A DNA stretch of 64,000 bases. It comes from Thiocapsa rosea. Lineage in GTDB: Bacteria > Pseudomonadota > Gammaproteobacteria > Chromatiales > Chromatiaceae. The translations under genes were made by a program, and so were the position numbers. The DNA lies in contig NZ_RBXL01000001.1 in NCBI RefSeq assembly GCF_003634315.1, positions 2,092,501-2,156,500 on the forward strand, given 5' to 3'. The notes below the pieces were generated by a model, which saw nothing but the letters and a program-made list of their open reading frames with translations, had not been told where the DNA came from and made no database searches. Positions 36,239 to 46,100 of the stretch are shown piece by piece (the first letter of the stretch is position 1; every line of letters starts with the position of its first letter).

Positions 36239-36430
36239 TAAACCGTGCGCAGAGCGAGATGCTCACTTTCGAGTGGGCTCGACGTTTGGTGCATGCATGG
36301 CCCTTAGCGGGGGCTCGGTTTAAAATAATATATTTTTTAATATCTTAAACCGGGTCGGCTCCGGCGGTCGTCAAAACTGCCGGGGTCGATCCCATCCGAG
36401 AACATCGCATACCGCGCAGGGCACGGTTTA
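36239..36430. repeat. MITE-1, full copy supplying the DUF29 stop codon
   Basis: Left arm 36239-36322, AT-rich centre (ATAATATATTTTTTAATATC) and right arm 36346-36430. The terminal TTA (36428-36430) is the reverse complement of the DUF29 TAA stop. With the single arm at 36100-36183 it fills the convergent region between the WYL gene and DUF29. Confidence 0.8.
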
Positions 36431-36874
36431 GATGGCTTTTGGCTCGTCGCCCGGAACATCTTCGTTCAGGATCTGCTCGACGGTGAAGGGGCAGACCGGC
36501 GGGAAGGTCTCCTCGGCGAGGCCGGTCTCGCGGGCCGCTTCGAGGATGGCATCGCCATAGGCGTCCACGACGGCTTGCTCCAGCTTCGCCTTGAGACTGG
36601 GGTTCTGTGCGAGGTGCCGATGAAGACGTCGGCGCTGCTCTTTGATCGTCAGTGTCCAACTTCGACTGCGCCGATTGGGCTGGAATTGCCACTTGAGCAG
36701 ATGTGTAAATAGCCGCGCGAGTCGGTTTTCAAGCTCCCGCAACTCGCTCTTGCCCATGCTCTCGATCTCCTCCGCGATATGCTCGATGTCGGCCTGGTCG
36801 ATCCGTCCGCTGCGCAGGAGTGCGGCTTGGGTGTTGGCCCAGGCGTAAAAATCCGCGTCGTAGGTGCTCTCCAT
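36428..36874 (-). CDS. DUF29 family protein
   Basis: A 148-residue protein of the DUF29 type: YDADFYAWANTQAALLRSGRIDQADIEHIAEEIESMGKSELRELENRLARLFTHLLKW (positions 4-61; hallmark words are FYAWANTQA and EEIESMGKSE). The C-terminal ETFPPVCPFTVEQIL is also typical. Small helical proteins of this family are widespread in cyanobacteria and purple bacteria, often in multiple copies. Function is unknown. Its stop codon is contributed by a MITE-1 end. Confidence 0.85.
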   Translation of the reverse strand: MESTYDADFYAWANTQAALLRSGRIDQADIEHIAEEIESMGKSELRELENRLARLFTHLLKWQFQPNRRSRSWTLTIKEQRRRLHRHLAQNPSLKAKLEQAVVDAYGDAILEAARETGLAEETFPPVCPFTVEQILNEDVPGDEPKAI

Positions 36875-37072
36875 CTGAGTCCTCGGGGAATGGCTGCGGC
36901 GGTGCAGGTATGATGAGGTGATGTCCGGGAAAGGAACAAGCGGCGTGTGGGTGCGAATGTGTTCGCATGCATCGCCCTTCAGGCTTTCCTTCGTGCGCTT
37001 CGTGACTCCGTGAGAGATTCCGGAAACCGCTCGGTGCTTAGGGACGCAAAGTCAAACAAGGTGAGATCTGCC
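36875..37072. other. Intergenic region with repeat fragments upstream of folA
   Basis: Contains AGGTGATGTCCGGGAAAGG at 36915-36933, resembling a MITE-2 end, and GACTCCGTGAGAGATTCCGG near 37003-37022, half of the CTCCGTG repeat. No gene seen. Confidence 0.5.
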
Positions 37073-37597
37073 ATGACATCGACCGAACGCCAAGCCCCGC
37101 CCCTCTGTCTGGTCGCCGCCATCGCGGACAACGGTGTGATCGGTCGAGAGAATCGACTGCCTTGGCATCTGCCGGCCGATTTGGGTCACTTCAAACAGCT
37201 CACGCTCGACAAGACGATCGTCATGGGGCGGCGGACCTGGGAGTCCTTGCCCGGCCTGTTGCCGCGTCGACGCCACATCGTGCTGTCGCGTGATCCGGCA
37301 TTTCGCCCGGACGGCTGTCTCGTCGTGGATTCATTGGATGCCGCGATCGATGCGGCCGGGCCGGTCCCCGAGCTCTTGATTGTCGGCGGGGCAGCACTTT
37401 ACGCCGAGACGCTTCCGCGCGCAGACGTTCTCTATTTGACCCAGGTGCGTGCCGTTATCGAGGGCGATGCCTGGTTTCCGCGCTGGGATCCGGCGGATTG
37501 GGTCGAGGTGAGCCGGGTCGAGCGTCCGTCCGACGAGCGCAATGCGTATGCGATGACCTTCTCGGAGCTCTGCCGCGTGTCCGGGGCTTGCCCATAA
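37073..37597 (+). CDS. folA: Dihydrofolate reductase
   Basis: A 174-residue enzyme reducing dihydrofolate with NADPH. Motifs: LVAAIADNGVIGRENRLPWHLPADLGHFKQLT, VMGRRTWESLP, LLPRRRHIVLSRD and IVGGAALYAETLPRADVLYLTQV. Length is slightly above E. coli FolA (159). ATG 37073 (MTSTERQAPPLCLV) is preferred over an upstream frame through repeats. Convergent with apaH. Confidence 0.95.
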   Translation: MTSTERQAPPLCLVAAIADNGVIGRENRLPWHLPADLGHFKQLTLDKTIVMGRRTWESLPGLLPRRRHIVLSRDPAFRPDGCLVVDSLDAAIDAAGPVPELLIVGGAALYAETLPRADVLYLTQVRAVIEGDAWFPRWDPADWVEVSRVERPSDERNAYAMTFSELCRVSGACP

Positions 37598-37640
37598 ACC
37601 GGGCCGCGACGCTGATCGCGGCAGTAGTGCAAACAAGCGC

Positions 37641-37727
37641 GGTAGGGTGGACGAGCGAGAGCGAAGTCCACCGAACCCTGCGCCGGCGCCGGTGGGCTGC
37701 GCTGCGCTTGTCCATTACCCTACAGCG
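37641..37727. repeat. REP-like inverted repeat, third copy
   Basis: GTAGGGTGGACGAGCG on the left and GCTGCGCTTGTCCAT...CCCTAC on the right; same family as 10575 and 16688. It sits between the convergent folA and apaH genes. Confidence 0.75.
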
Positions 37728-37780
37728 CTTGTTCATACGGGTCTCGTCCAGACGGCGGGCAGATGAACAAGGCCCGGGCT

Positions 37781-38668
<888 letters not shown>

Positions 38669-38694
38669 GGCCGTGTCGGTCCCGCTCGTCTCGC

Positions 38695-39069
38695 TCAGTG
38701 AATGGTCATGGCGGACGCCAACGAGAAGGCCGGAATATCGGCATCGAAGCGGGTCCCATCGTCGCTGATCATGCCGTAACTGCCGTGCATGCTGCCGATC
38801 GGGGTAGCGATGATGGTGCCGCTCGTATACTCGAAACGTTCACCCGGTTTCAGGTGCGGCTGCTCCCCGACAACACCCTCTCCCCTGACCTCCTGAGCCT
38901 TACCGTCAGCGTCCGTGATGATCCAGTGCCGATCGAGCAGTCGCGCCGATTGGTCTCCGTGATTCTCGATCACGATCGTATAAGCGAACACATAACGTCC
39001 TTCTCCGGGGGAAGATCGTTCCGGCTGGTACTGACTATTGGCCGAAATCTTGATCGAAAACTCTTTCAC
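38695..39069 (-). CDS. apaG: ApaG protein (Co2+/Mg2+ efflux-associated)
   Basis: A 124-residue beta-sandwich protein, almost the length of E. coli ApaG (125). Family motifs: YVFAYTIVIENHGDQSARLLDRHWIITDADGKAQEVRGEGVVGEQPHLKPGERFEYTSG (residues about 27-85; hallmark words VVGEQPHLKPGE and YTSGT) and GSMHGSYGM. GTG 39067-39069 is chosen because GGAGGT lies four bases upstream and the product then matches family length. Directly upstream of apaH. Confidence 0.93.
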   Translation of the reverse strand: MKEFSIKISANSQYQPERSSPGEGRYVFAYTIVIENHGDQSARLLDRHWIITDADGKAQEVRGEGVVGEQPHLKPGERFEYTSGTIIATPIGSMHGSYGMISDDGTRFDADIPAFSLASAMTIH

Positions 39070-39226
39070 CTGAACCTCCACGTCGCAGACAAGCGCATCG
39101 GATCGCGTGATAATACACACGGCCCCGTTGCGCGATCCAGGCACATCGGAGCCCCTAATCCATTTCGCTGTCCATCAAGGACAGCGAGCCACGCAGCCAG
39201 AGTCCTAATTTCAGGTCGGTCGACGC

Positions 39227-39394
39227 ATGCGCCCCAACTCATCTCCTCCCAAGCCCGATCTCGTGGTGTTGGTGATCGCCTTTGCGTTGATCGGAATGGT
39301 GGCGACGGTGGCGTATCAAATCGGCCTGTACGCGAGTGTCGAGCGTGCACCGATCGCCAAGCAGGCGGTCGCACCGAAGGATTTCGGCGGCTGA
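39227..39394 (+). CDS. Small single-pass membrane protein
   Basis: A 55-residue ORF, MRPNSSPPKPDLVVLVIAFA at the start, with one transmembrane helix (about 12-34) and a short polar tail ending KDFGG. Codon use looks like the neighbouring genes. It precedes the Gfo/Idh oxidoreductase by 131 bases on the same strand. No family recognised. Function unknown. Confidence 0.5.
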   Translation: MRPNSSPPKPDLVVLVIAFALIGMVATVAYQIGLYASVERAPIAKQAVAPKDFGG

Positions 39395-39525
39395 GGCTGA
39401 AGGCGTCGCCACCCGGGAGGGCAACGTGACATCAACCGATTCTCGGGACGCCATGCCGTGCGACGCACGCCGACCGCCCGTATCCGGGGATCTCCGAGGC
39501 TCAACAACGCATCCGGTCGCAGCCT

Positions 39526-40461
39526 ATGTCCGATAAACTCCGCGTCGCCGTCATCGGTGTCGGCTATCTGGGGCGTTTCCATGCCCTGATCTACTCGCGC
39601 ATGCCTGATGTCGATCTGGTGGGCGTGGTCGATGCCGACCCGGCCCGAGCTGCAACGGTCGCCGCCGAGGCCGGTTGCGCCGCCTGTGCGCGGATCGAGG
39701 ATGTCCTCGGGCGGGTCGATGCGGTCAGTATCGTCGTTCCGACGACTGCGCATCTCGAGGCGGCGGCGCCTTTCCTCTCGCGGGGCATTCCCGTCCTGCT
39801 CGAAAAGCCGATCGCGGCGAGCCTGGCCGACGGGGTCGAGATCGTTCGCCTTGCGCGCGCGCACAATGCCACCCTGCAGATCGGGCATGTCGAGCGGTTC
39901 AACGCCGGCGTCATGGCCCTGGCGCAACGTATCCACGCGCCGGTCTATATCGAGGCCCAGCGGATGGGCGGATTCACGGAGCGCGCGACCGATGTCGACG
40001 TGGTCTCGGATCTCATGATCCACGACATCGACATCATCCTTTCGCTGGTCGGGGGCCGTATCGCCAACATCTCGGCCGTAGGTGCATCCGTCCTGACGGA
40101 TCATGTCGACATCGCAAGTGCCCGATTGGAGTTCGACCAAGGCACCGTGGCCAACGTCGTCGCCAGCCGCGTCTCGGAGAAGACCACGCGCCGGATCCGG
40201 GTCTTCCAACCGGGCAGCTATCTCTCGCTCGACTTCATCGAGCAGACCATCGATATCGCCGCGCCCCGCAGCATCGCCGGTTCCGCACGCCCGGAGATCA
40301 CGCGCGAGCGCATCAATGTCGAGCCGGTCAAACCGCTGGATCTCGAGCTTGCCGAGTTCGTGCGCTGTATCCGCGAGGGACGCCCGCCGCTGGTGGACGG
40401 TCAAACCGGGTTGAACGCGCTAGAGGTTGCTCTGGAGGTTCGTGCTCGTACTGGTCATTAA
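39526..40461 (+). CDS. Gfo/Idh/MocA-family oxidoreductase
   Basis: A 311-residue NAD(P)-dependent sugar dehydrogenase-like protein. The Rossmann motif VAVIGVGYLGRFHALIYSRMPD is at residues 7-28. VLLEKPIA carries the EKP signature, and GHVERFN and HDIDIILSLVGG line the active site. The substrate cannot be read from sequence. Similar proteins act on UDP-GlcNAc (GnnA-type, lipid A 3-amino modification) or inositol-like sugars. No GnnB-like aminotransferase lies next to it here. Confidence 0.8.
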   Translation: MSDKLRVAVIGVGYLGRFHALIYSRMPDVDLVGVVDADPARAATVAAEAGCAACARIEDVLGRVDAVSIVVPTTAHLEAAAPFLSRGIPVLLEKPIAASLADGVEIVRLARAHNATLQIGHVERFNAGVMALAQRIHAPVYIEAQRMGGFTERATDVDVVSDLMIHDIDIILSLVGGRIANISAVGASVLTDHVDIASARLEFDQGTVANVVASRVSEKTTRRIRVFQPGSYLSLDFIEQTIDIAAPRSIAGSARPEITRERINVEPVKPLDLELAEFVRCIREGRPPLVDGQTGLNALEVALEVRARTGH

Positions 40462-40527
40462 GCGACGATTCAGAAACTCGGTGAACACCTTAATGACCTA
40501 CATATCGCGGTTTTTTTGAACCGGTCC

Positions 40528-40632
40528 TAAACCGCGTCCGGCGCGACATGCGTCGGCATCCCTTCGCCCCCGTACCCCGCAGGATCAACCGCCCGCGCGC
40601 GACCCGGATCGCTGCGGCCGACATGTCGCCTC
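40528..40632. repeat. MITE-1 remnant
   Basis: It starts TAAACCGCGTCCGGCGCGACATGCG like a MITE-1 arm, but the closing CGCGGTTTA is not found, so it is decayed or truncated. Confidence 0.4.
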
Positions 40633-41367
40633 TCAGCCCAGGAATCGGTCGTAAATCGATTCCGACTCCCCGTAACAGCCGCAGGCTGCGGCTTTCAGTC
40701 CGGCCCGATCGAGAACGCGAATGTCGCCGCGGCTGTAGTGAATGAGATTGCGCTTTTGCAGCGCCGTCGCAGCCTTGGTCACGCCGACCCTGCGCACCCC
40801 GAGTAAGACGGCCAGGAACTCATGGGTGGCGTGGAAGTGATCCGAATGCGCCCGGTCCTGAGTCATCAGCAACCAGCGGGCGAGACGCGCTTCCAGCACA
40901 TGGAACCTTGTGCAGGCGACCATCTGCTCGACCTGATTCGTCAACACGAAGAGATAGCGGTTCAGCGTGATCCGGAGTGCGACGCTCTGCCCGAGCGCCT
41001 CGGGGAATCGCTCCACTGTCATACGCCAGGCGGGACCGGCACCCCGGACAACGGTGCGCAGCAGTGTCACGTCGATCCCCAAGATCAGTGGTGTTCCGAT
41101 CATTCCCTCGCTGCCGACCAGTCTGACCTCCAGACCGGCGTGATCGATCGGCGGCGTCACCAGAGAGAAGAAGCAGTCCGTGGGGAAGTAGACGTGGCGG
41201 ATCTGCTCGCCGGGCTCGTTGATCACCTCGTCGAGCGCAAGCTCGACCGACTCGCAGCGGGTCAGCACCTGCCGATGATCCTCGTCCGGCAGAGAGGCGA
41301 GAAGACGATTGTCCAAAAGAGCGGAATTCCTCTCGGGATGCACGGGCGTTTTCCTCATGGCAGGCAT
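40633..41367 (-). CDS. Crp/Fnr-family transcriptional regulator
   Basis: A 244-residue regulator. Residues 20-130 are a cyclic-nucleotide-like beta roll (LLASLPDEDHRQVL...FPTDCFFSLVTP). Residues 160-225 are an HTH (THEFLAVLLGVRRVGVTKAATALQKRNLIHYSRGDIRVLDRAGLKAAACGCY). No Cys cluster for an FeS centre is present, so it is not a classical Fnr. This subfamily (LLGVRR instead of the Crp HTH) is common in environmental proteobacteria near small stress membrane proteins. Start ATG 41365-41367 is one option; an ATG three codons inside is another. Confidence 0.8.
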   Translation of the reverse strand: MPAMRKTPVHPERNSALLDNRLLASLPDEDHRQVLTRCESVELALDEVINEPGEQIRHVYFPTDCFFSLVTPPIDHAGLEVRLVGSEGMIGTPLILGIDVTLLRTVVRGAGPAWRMTVERFPEALGQSVALRITLNRYLFVLTNQVEQMVACTRFHVLEARLARWLLMTQDRAHSDHFHATHEFLAVLLGVRRVGVTKAATALQKRNLIHYSRGDIRVLDRAGLKAAACGCYGESESIYDRFLG

Positions 41368-41661
41368 GGAACGGAAACACCCGACAAGCGGAACGCGTTG
41401 CCGGGGAAACCGATGGCGAAGGCTTATCGCGCAGTGGCAAGCCGTAACCCCGCGTGGTTGCTGAAGCCCGGCTCGGCCTGTGGACTCCTTCAGTTCCAAA
41501 CGTTACGACAAAAGACACGTTCATTCAGTGCGCTGTCAAACATAGCACGTTGATTCGTGCCCTTATGTGCGATGGCGTACAGACCGGGCGGGATATGCCG
41601 TGTCATGTTGACGTTCACCGTGTGTAACCCTCGTCGGCCGCGAGGTCTTCTTCTTCATTCC

Positions 41662-41736
41662 GGCCGTCGGGGCACGTGGCGCAGAGCGCCATGGGGCGTG
41701 CTTGATCCCGCGGAGCGGTGTCACGAGTCCCTGAGG
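41662..41736. repeat. Double-hairpin repeat, copy 2
   Basis: It shares GGCACGTGGCGC(A/G)GAGCGCCA and GGTGTCACGAG with 18774-18848. It lies in the 511-base gap between the Crp/Fnr gene and the small membrane protein; nothing else was recognised there. Confidence 0.6.
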
Positions 41737-41878
41737 GTTTGAGCGGTCGGTCCAATGAGCGAAACCGACCGCGAAAAGGGGGAGCCGGACCACATCCATC
41801 GCCGGGTTTGTACGGGAGTTTGCCGAACGACAGGCTCTCGCGTCTCGAGCGCTAACCAACCAGTACAGGAGAATAAAG

Positions 41879-42067
41879 ATGAATTTGATTAACTTGATCG
41901 TCGTTTTGGTCGTCATCGGAGTCATCCTATGGCTGATCAATAACTACATTCCGATGGATGGAACCATCAAGAAGATCCTGAATGTGGTGGTCGTGATCGT
42001 CGTGGTGCTTTGGCTGCTGTCCGCTTTCGGGCTCCTCGGCCCCATGTCCGGAATACGCATCGGGTAA
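41879..42067 (+). CDS. Small membrane protein, Thivi_2564-like
   Basis: A 62-residue protein with two transmembrane helices (LIVVLVVIGVILWLINNYIP and ILNVVVVIVVVLWLLSAFGL). It resembles the family named after Thivi_2564 of Thiocystis violascens. GGAGAATAAAG precedes the ATG. Followed by another small membrane protein. Probably an envelope or stress protein; function unknown. Confidence 0.75.
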   Translation: MNLINLIVVLVVIGVILWLINNYIPMDGTIKKILNVVVVIVVVLWLLSAFGLLGPMSGIRIG

Positions 42068-42112
42068 TCATGAGGTCCACAAGTGTTTATCCATGTCGGG
42101 AGGTGAGGTGAG

Positions 42113-42331
42113 ATGAACGCACTCAAGATCGTCGGGGTCGCGCTGATCATCGGCGGTGGCCTGGGATTGGCCTATGGTGGCTTCAGTTATACGAAGGAGA
42201 CCACGCAGGCCCAACTGGGTCCCCTGGAGTTGACGGTCCAAGACCGCGAGACGGTCAACATTCCGATCTGGGCCGGCGTGGCGTCGATCGTGGCCGGCGC
42301 GCTTCTGCTGCTCGTGCCGAAGGGCACTTGA
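42113..42331 (+). CDS. Small two-helix membrane protein (DUF3185-like)
   Basis: A 72-residue protein with helices at about 4-25 and 50-68 and a central LGPLELTVQDRETVNIPIWAG segment. Similar small proteins occur in many proteobacteria near stress genes. AGGTGAGG precedes the ATG. It is followed at once by a perfect 36-bp palindrome. Confidence 0.65.
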   Translation: MNALKIVGVALIIGGGLGLAYGGFSYTKETTQAQLGPLELTVQDRETVNIPIWAGVASIVAGALLLLVPKGT

Positions 42332-42337
42332 GAATGA

Positions 42338-42373
42338 CCGCCCGGGAGACCTGGATCCAGGTCTCCCGGGCGG
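42338..42373. terminator. Perfect 36-bp palindrome
   Basis: Centred on GGATCC with arms CCGCCCGGGAGACCT and AGGTCTCCCGGGCGG, seven bases after the stop of the small membrane gene. No T run follows, so it may be an mRNA-stabilising hairpin or weak terminator rather than an intrinsic terminator. Confidence 0.5.
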
Positions 42374-42436
42374 AGCGACTCACATGCCGGAGAGCGTGTT
42401 CCGGCTTCTTTCACGTCGACAAACGAGTCCCTTCAC

Positions 42437-43024
42437 ATGACCAACAAAAATTTACGAAGCCTGATGGCGATGGCGCTGATGTTCGGGGGCGCAGCGGCAC
42501 AGTCCGCCGGACCGGAGAAGTCGGGCAACATGGACACGCCGATTCCCGCAACCCCCGGTATACAGCTTGCGGAGACGCGCACGGAGTATGGAATTCGGCC
42601 GGCCGAGACCTCTGGTTCGGAGACGTCGTCCGATCTCGCCGCACCGGGCCGTGAGTCGTCGGGGGAAGGGTCATCGGAGATCAAAACCGATGGCGACATT
42701 CGCTACGTGTCGGGCGGCATCGGTGAAAGTGAACGAACCGAACTCGATGCCTTGTCCAGTCAGTTCAACCTGCGTTTGCTGTTCGCGACAGAGGGCAGCG
42801 GGGAATATCTCTCGTCGGTGAAAGTGAACATTCTGGATGCGCGCGGTGGACCGATCTTGAGCGCCCAATCGAAAGGCCCTTGGTTTTTCGCTCAACTGCC
42901 GCCGGGCGACTACAGTGTAGAAGTCACCCCGACCGGTTTACGCGGTCAGGACGAGACTCAGCGCAAAACATTCAGTCTGGATGGTTCGGGCCAATCGCGT
43001 TTTGACTTCTACTGGAAGAAATAG
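42437..43024 (+). CDS. Secreted protein with carboxypeptidase-regulatory-like domain
   Basis: A 195-residue protein with a signal peptide (SLMAMALMFGGAAAQSAG, cleavage about 22-24), a disordered Ser/Glu-rich region (30-85) and a C-terminal beta domain (VSGGIGESERTELDALSSQFNLRLLFAT...LPPGDYSVEVTPTG). The domain resembles the peptidase-regulatory-like folds of exported proteins, with the PPGDYSVEV signature. It precedes the cyclic glucan synthase by 131 bases. Role unknown; periplasmic. Confidence 0.65.
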   Translation: MTNKNLRSLMAMALMFGGAAAQSAGPEKSGNMDTPIPATPGIQLAETRTEYGIRPAETSGSETSSDLAAPGRESSGEGSSEIKTDGDIRYVSGGIGESERTELDALSSQFNLRLLFATEGSGEYLSSVKVNILDARGGPILSAQSKGPWFFAQLPPGDYSVEVTPTGLRGQDETQRKTFSLDGSGQSRFDFYWKK

Positions 43025-43155
43025 GCGCGACGTTTTCACGCCTTCTCAACATCATTGCATGAAACGCAATTCGGCAATTCGGAAGTTGAGCGCTGTCGTC
43101 GTCCGCAGAGGATGGTGTCTCCGGATCGGAGATAGGGCGTTTAAAGGAGGATCAC

Positions 43156-46100
43156 TTGGCGATTCGCGACACTCTGCTCCAATTCAAGAAATGGCTTCCC
43201 GCTAAGGGTTTGATCAACGCGTCTGTCGGCGACGAGCCACCGTTGCGCTCGGAGCTTTTCAGTGCCGTGCAGATGGAAGAGCACGGCAAGCGTCTCGCCG
43301 ACGCGCATGCCTTGATGCCCGGACATCCGCCGGATCGCCTTCTTGCTCGCCTGAACGAGAATGAAACCATCCTGATCGGTGTGTGCCGATTACTCATGGT
43401 CGCCGTCACGGAAAACCGTCGGATCGCGCCCGCCGGTGAATGGCTGCTCGACAATTTTTATCTGATCGAAGATCAGATCCGCACCGCCAAGCGACATCTC
43501 CCCAAGGGCTACAGCCGGGAACTGCCGCGTCTGCTCCAAGGCCCATCCGCCGGACTGCCACGCGTCTATGACGTCGCGCTGGAGATCATCGCCCACGGCG
43601 ATGGTCGGGTCGACCCCGAGAACCTCAACCGTTTCGTCTCGGCCTATCAAACGGTCACCACCCTGAGGCTGGGCGAGTTGTGGGCCATCCCGATCATGCT
43701 GCGATTGGCGCTGATCGAGAATCTGCGCCGGGTGGCGGTCCTGATCGCCGCCAGCCGAACCGACCAGAACCTGGCCGATGTCTGGGCCGATCGGATGATG
43801 GAGATGGTCGAGCAGGACCCCAAAAATCTCATCTTGGTGATTGCCGACATGGCGCGGTCGAACCCGCCCCTGTCGAGCGCCTTTGTCGCGGAGTTGGCGC
43901 GCCGACTGCAAGGTCAGAGTTCCGCCTTGGCCCTGCCGCTGACCTGGGTCGAGCAGCAGCTCGCCGAGTCGGGCTTGGCGATCGAGCAGTTGGTGCAGGC
44001 GGAGAACCAGCAACAGGCCGCCGATCAGGTGTCCATCGGCAACAGCATCGGCAGTCTGCGTTTCCTCGGGGCGCTGGACTGGCGCGAGTTCGTGGAGACG
44101 ATGAGCCTGGTCGAGCAGACCTTGCGCGAGGATCCGGGCGGGATCTACCGGGAAATGGACTTTGCCACCCGCGACCGTTATCGGCACGTCGTGGAGAAGG
44201 TCGCGAAGAACAGCCCCTTGTCCGAGGCGGAGGTGGCGCGCCGGGCGGTCGAGCTGGCGCGCCAAGGCGCAATCGGGAACGACGACGGCGGCGCGCGCGC
44301 GGGGCACGTGGGGTTTTACCTGATCGATCGCGGTTTGCCGCAACTGGAGCGCCGGGCGCAGGCCTGTCTCTGTACCCTGGAGTCGCTGCAGCGACGGGGG
44401 CGCCGGTTTCCCCTGGTCCTCTATCTGGGCGCGATCGTCGTGTTGACGATGCTTTTCGCCGGGGCGCTGCTGGGGCAGGCGCCGTCCGATAGCCTGCCGG
44501 GTTGGTTGCTCCTGCTCCTGGCGGTGCCGGCCGTGCTGGGCACCAGTCAGCTCGCGGTGGCGCTGGTCAACTGGCTGGCAACGCTGCTCGCGACTCCCTA
44601 TCCGCTGCCGCGTCTGGATTTTTCCGATGGCATTCCGGCGGCGTCACGCACCCTGGTGGTGACCCCGACCATGCTCACCGGCGCGGCGGGCATCGAGGCG
44701 CTGATCGAGGGGCTGGAGGTGCGGTTCCTGGCCAATCGGGACGACAGCCTGCACTTTGGTCTCTTGACCGATTTTCGCGATGCGCCGACGCAGACGCAGC
44801 CCGAGGACGAGACACTGGTCCGGCTGGCTGTTCAAGGGATCGAGGCCCTGAACGCGAAATACCCGCGCGACGGCGGCGATTCCTTTTTCCTTTTCCATCG
44901 TCCGCGCCGCTGGAATCCCCAAGATCGGATCTGGATGGGTTACGAGCGTAAACGCGGCAAGCTCGCCGACCTGAACGCCCTGTTGCGCGGCCGGGCCGCC
45001 GATCGCTTCGCGACGATCGTGGGCCAGACGACCATCCTGCTGGACGTGCGCTACGTCATTACCCTGGACACCGACACCCAGCTCCCGCGCGATGCGGCGC
45101 GGGAGCTGGTCGGGACCCTGGCACACCCGCTGAATCGGGCACACTACGACCCCGACCGACAGCTGGTCTCCGAGGGCTACGGCATTCTGCAGCCGCGCGT
45201 GGCCGTGAGTCTGCCCGGCGCCAACCGGTCGCGGTATGCGCGTTTGCACGGGGACGACGCCGGCATCGACCCCTATACGCATGCCGTCTCCGATGTGTAT
45301 CAGGATTGGTTCCAAGAAGGCTCCTTCATCGGCAAGGGCATCTACGACGTCGATGTCTTCGAGCAGGCGCTCACGGACCGTTTTCCGGAGAATCGCATCC
45401 TCAGCCATGACTTGCTGGAAGGCTGTCATGTCCGCTCGGGGTTGGTCTCCGATGTGCAGTTGTATGAAGACTTTCCCGCCAGTTACAGCGCGGACGTCAG
45501 CCGACGCCACCGCTGGATTCGCGGCGACTGGCAAATCGCGCGCTGGCTGTTGCCGCGCGTTCCCGGTCTCGACGGACGCCCGCGGCGGAACCCGCTCTCG
45601 GCGTTGTCGCGCTGGAAGCTGGCCGATAATCTGCGGCGCAGCCTCGTGCCGGCGGCCCTGACGCTGCTGTTCGTGCTGGGCTGGACGCTGACGGCGTCCC
45701 CCGGACTCTGGACCCTGGCGGTGCTCGGCATCTCTCTGATTCCGTCATTGCTGACCGCGCTCCTGAACGGCCTGCAAAAGCCGGGCGACGTGCGCTGGCG
45801 CGATCATCTCGCGGCCGCGCTCCGCACCGCGGTCCGGCAGGTGGCGCAGGCGATCTTCACCGTCGTGTGCCTGCCTTACGAGGGCTTCTTCAGCCTGGAT
45901 GCCACGATCCGCACGCTCTGGCGGACGCGGGTCAGCCATCGACGCCTGCTCGAATGGACCTCGTCGGGCGATCTGGATCGCTCGCGTTCTGGCATCGTCG
46001 CCTTCCACAGCAGGATGTGGATTGCACCCGCGTTGGCCCTGGTGACGGCATCGGTGCTGGCATGGGTCAACCCCGCCGCGCTGATCGTCGCGGGGCCGAT

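Noticed and set aside
35137-36430. WYL regulator plus DUF29 as a defence island
   Set aside because: No nuclease, helicase or other defence genes are adjacent; the neighbours are housekeeping genes and repeats.
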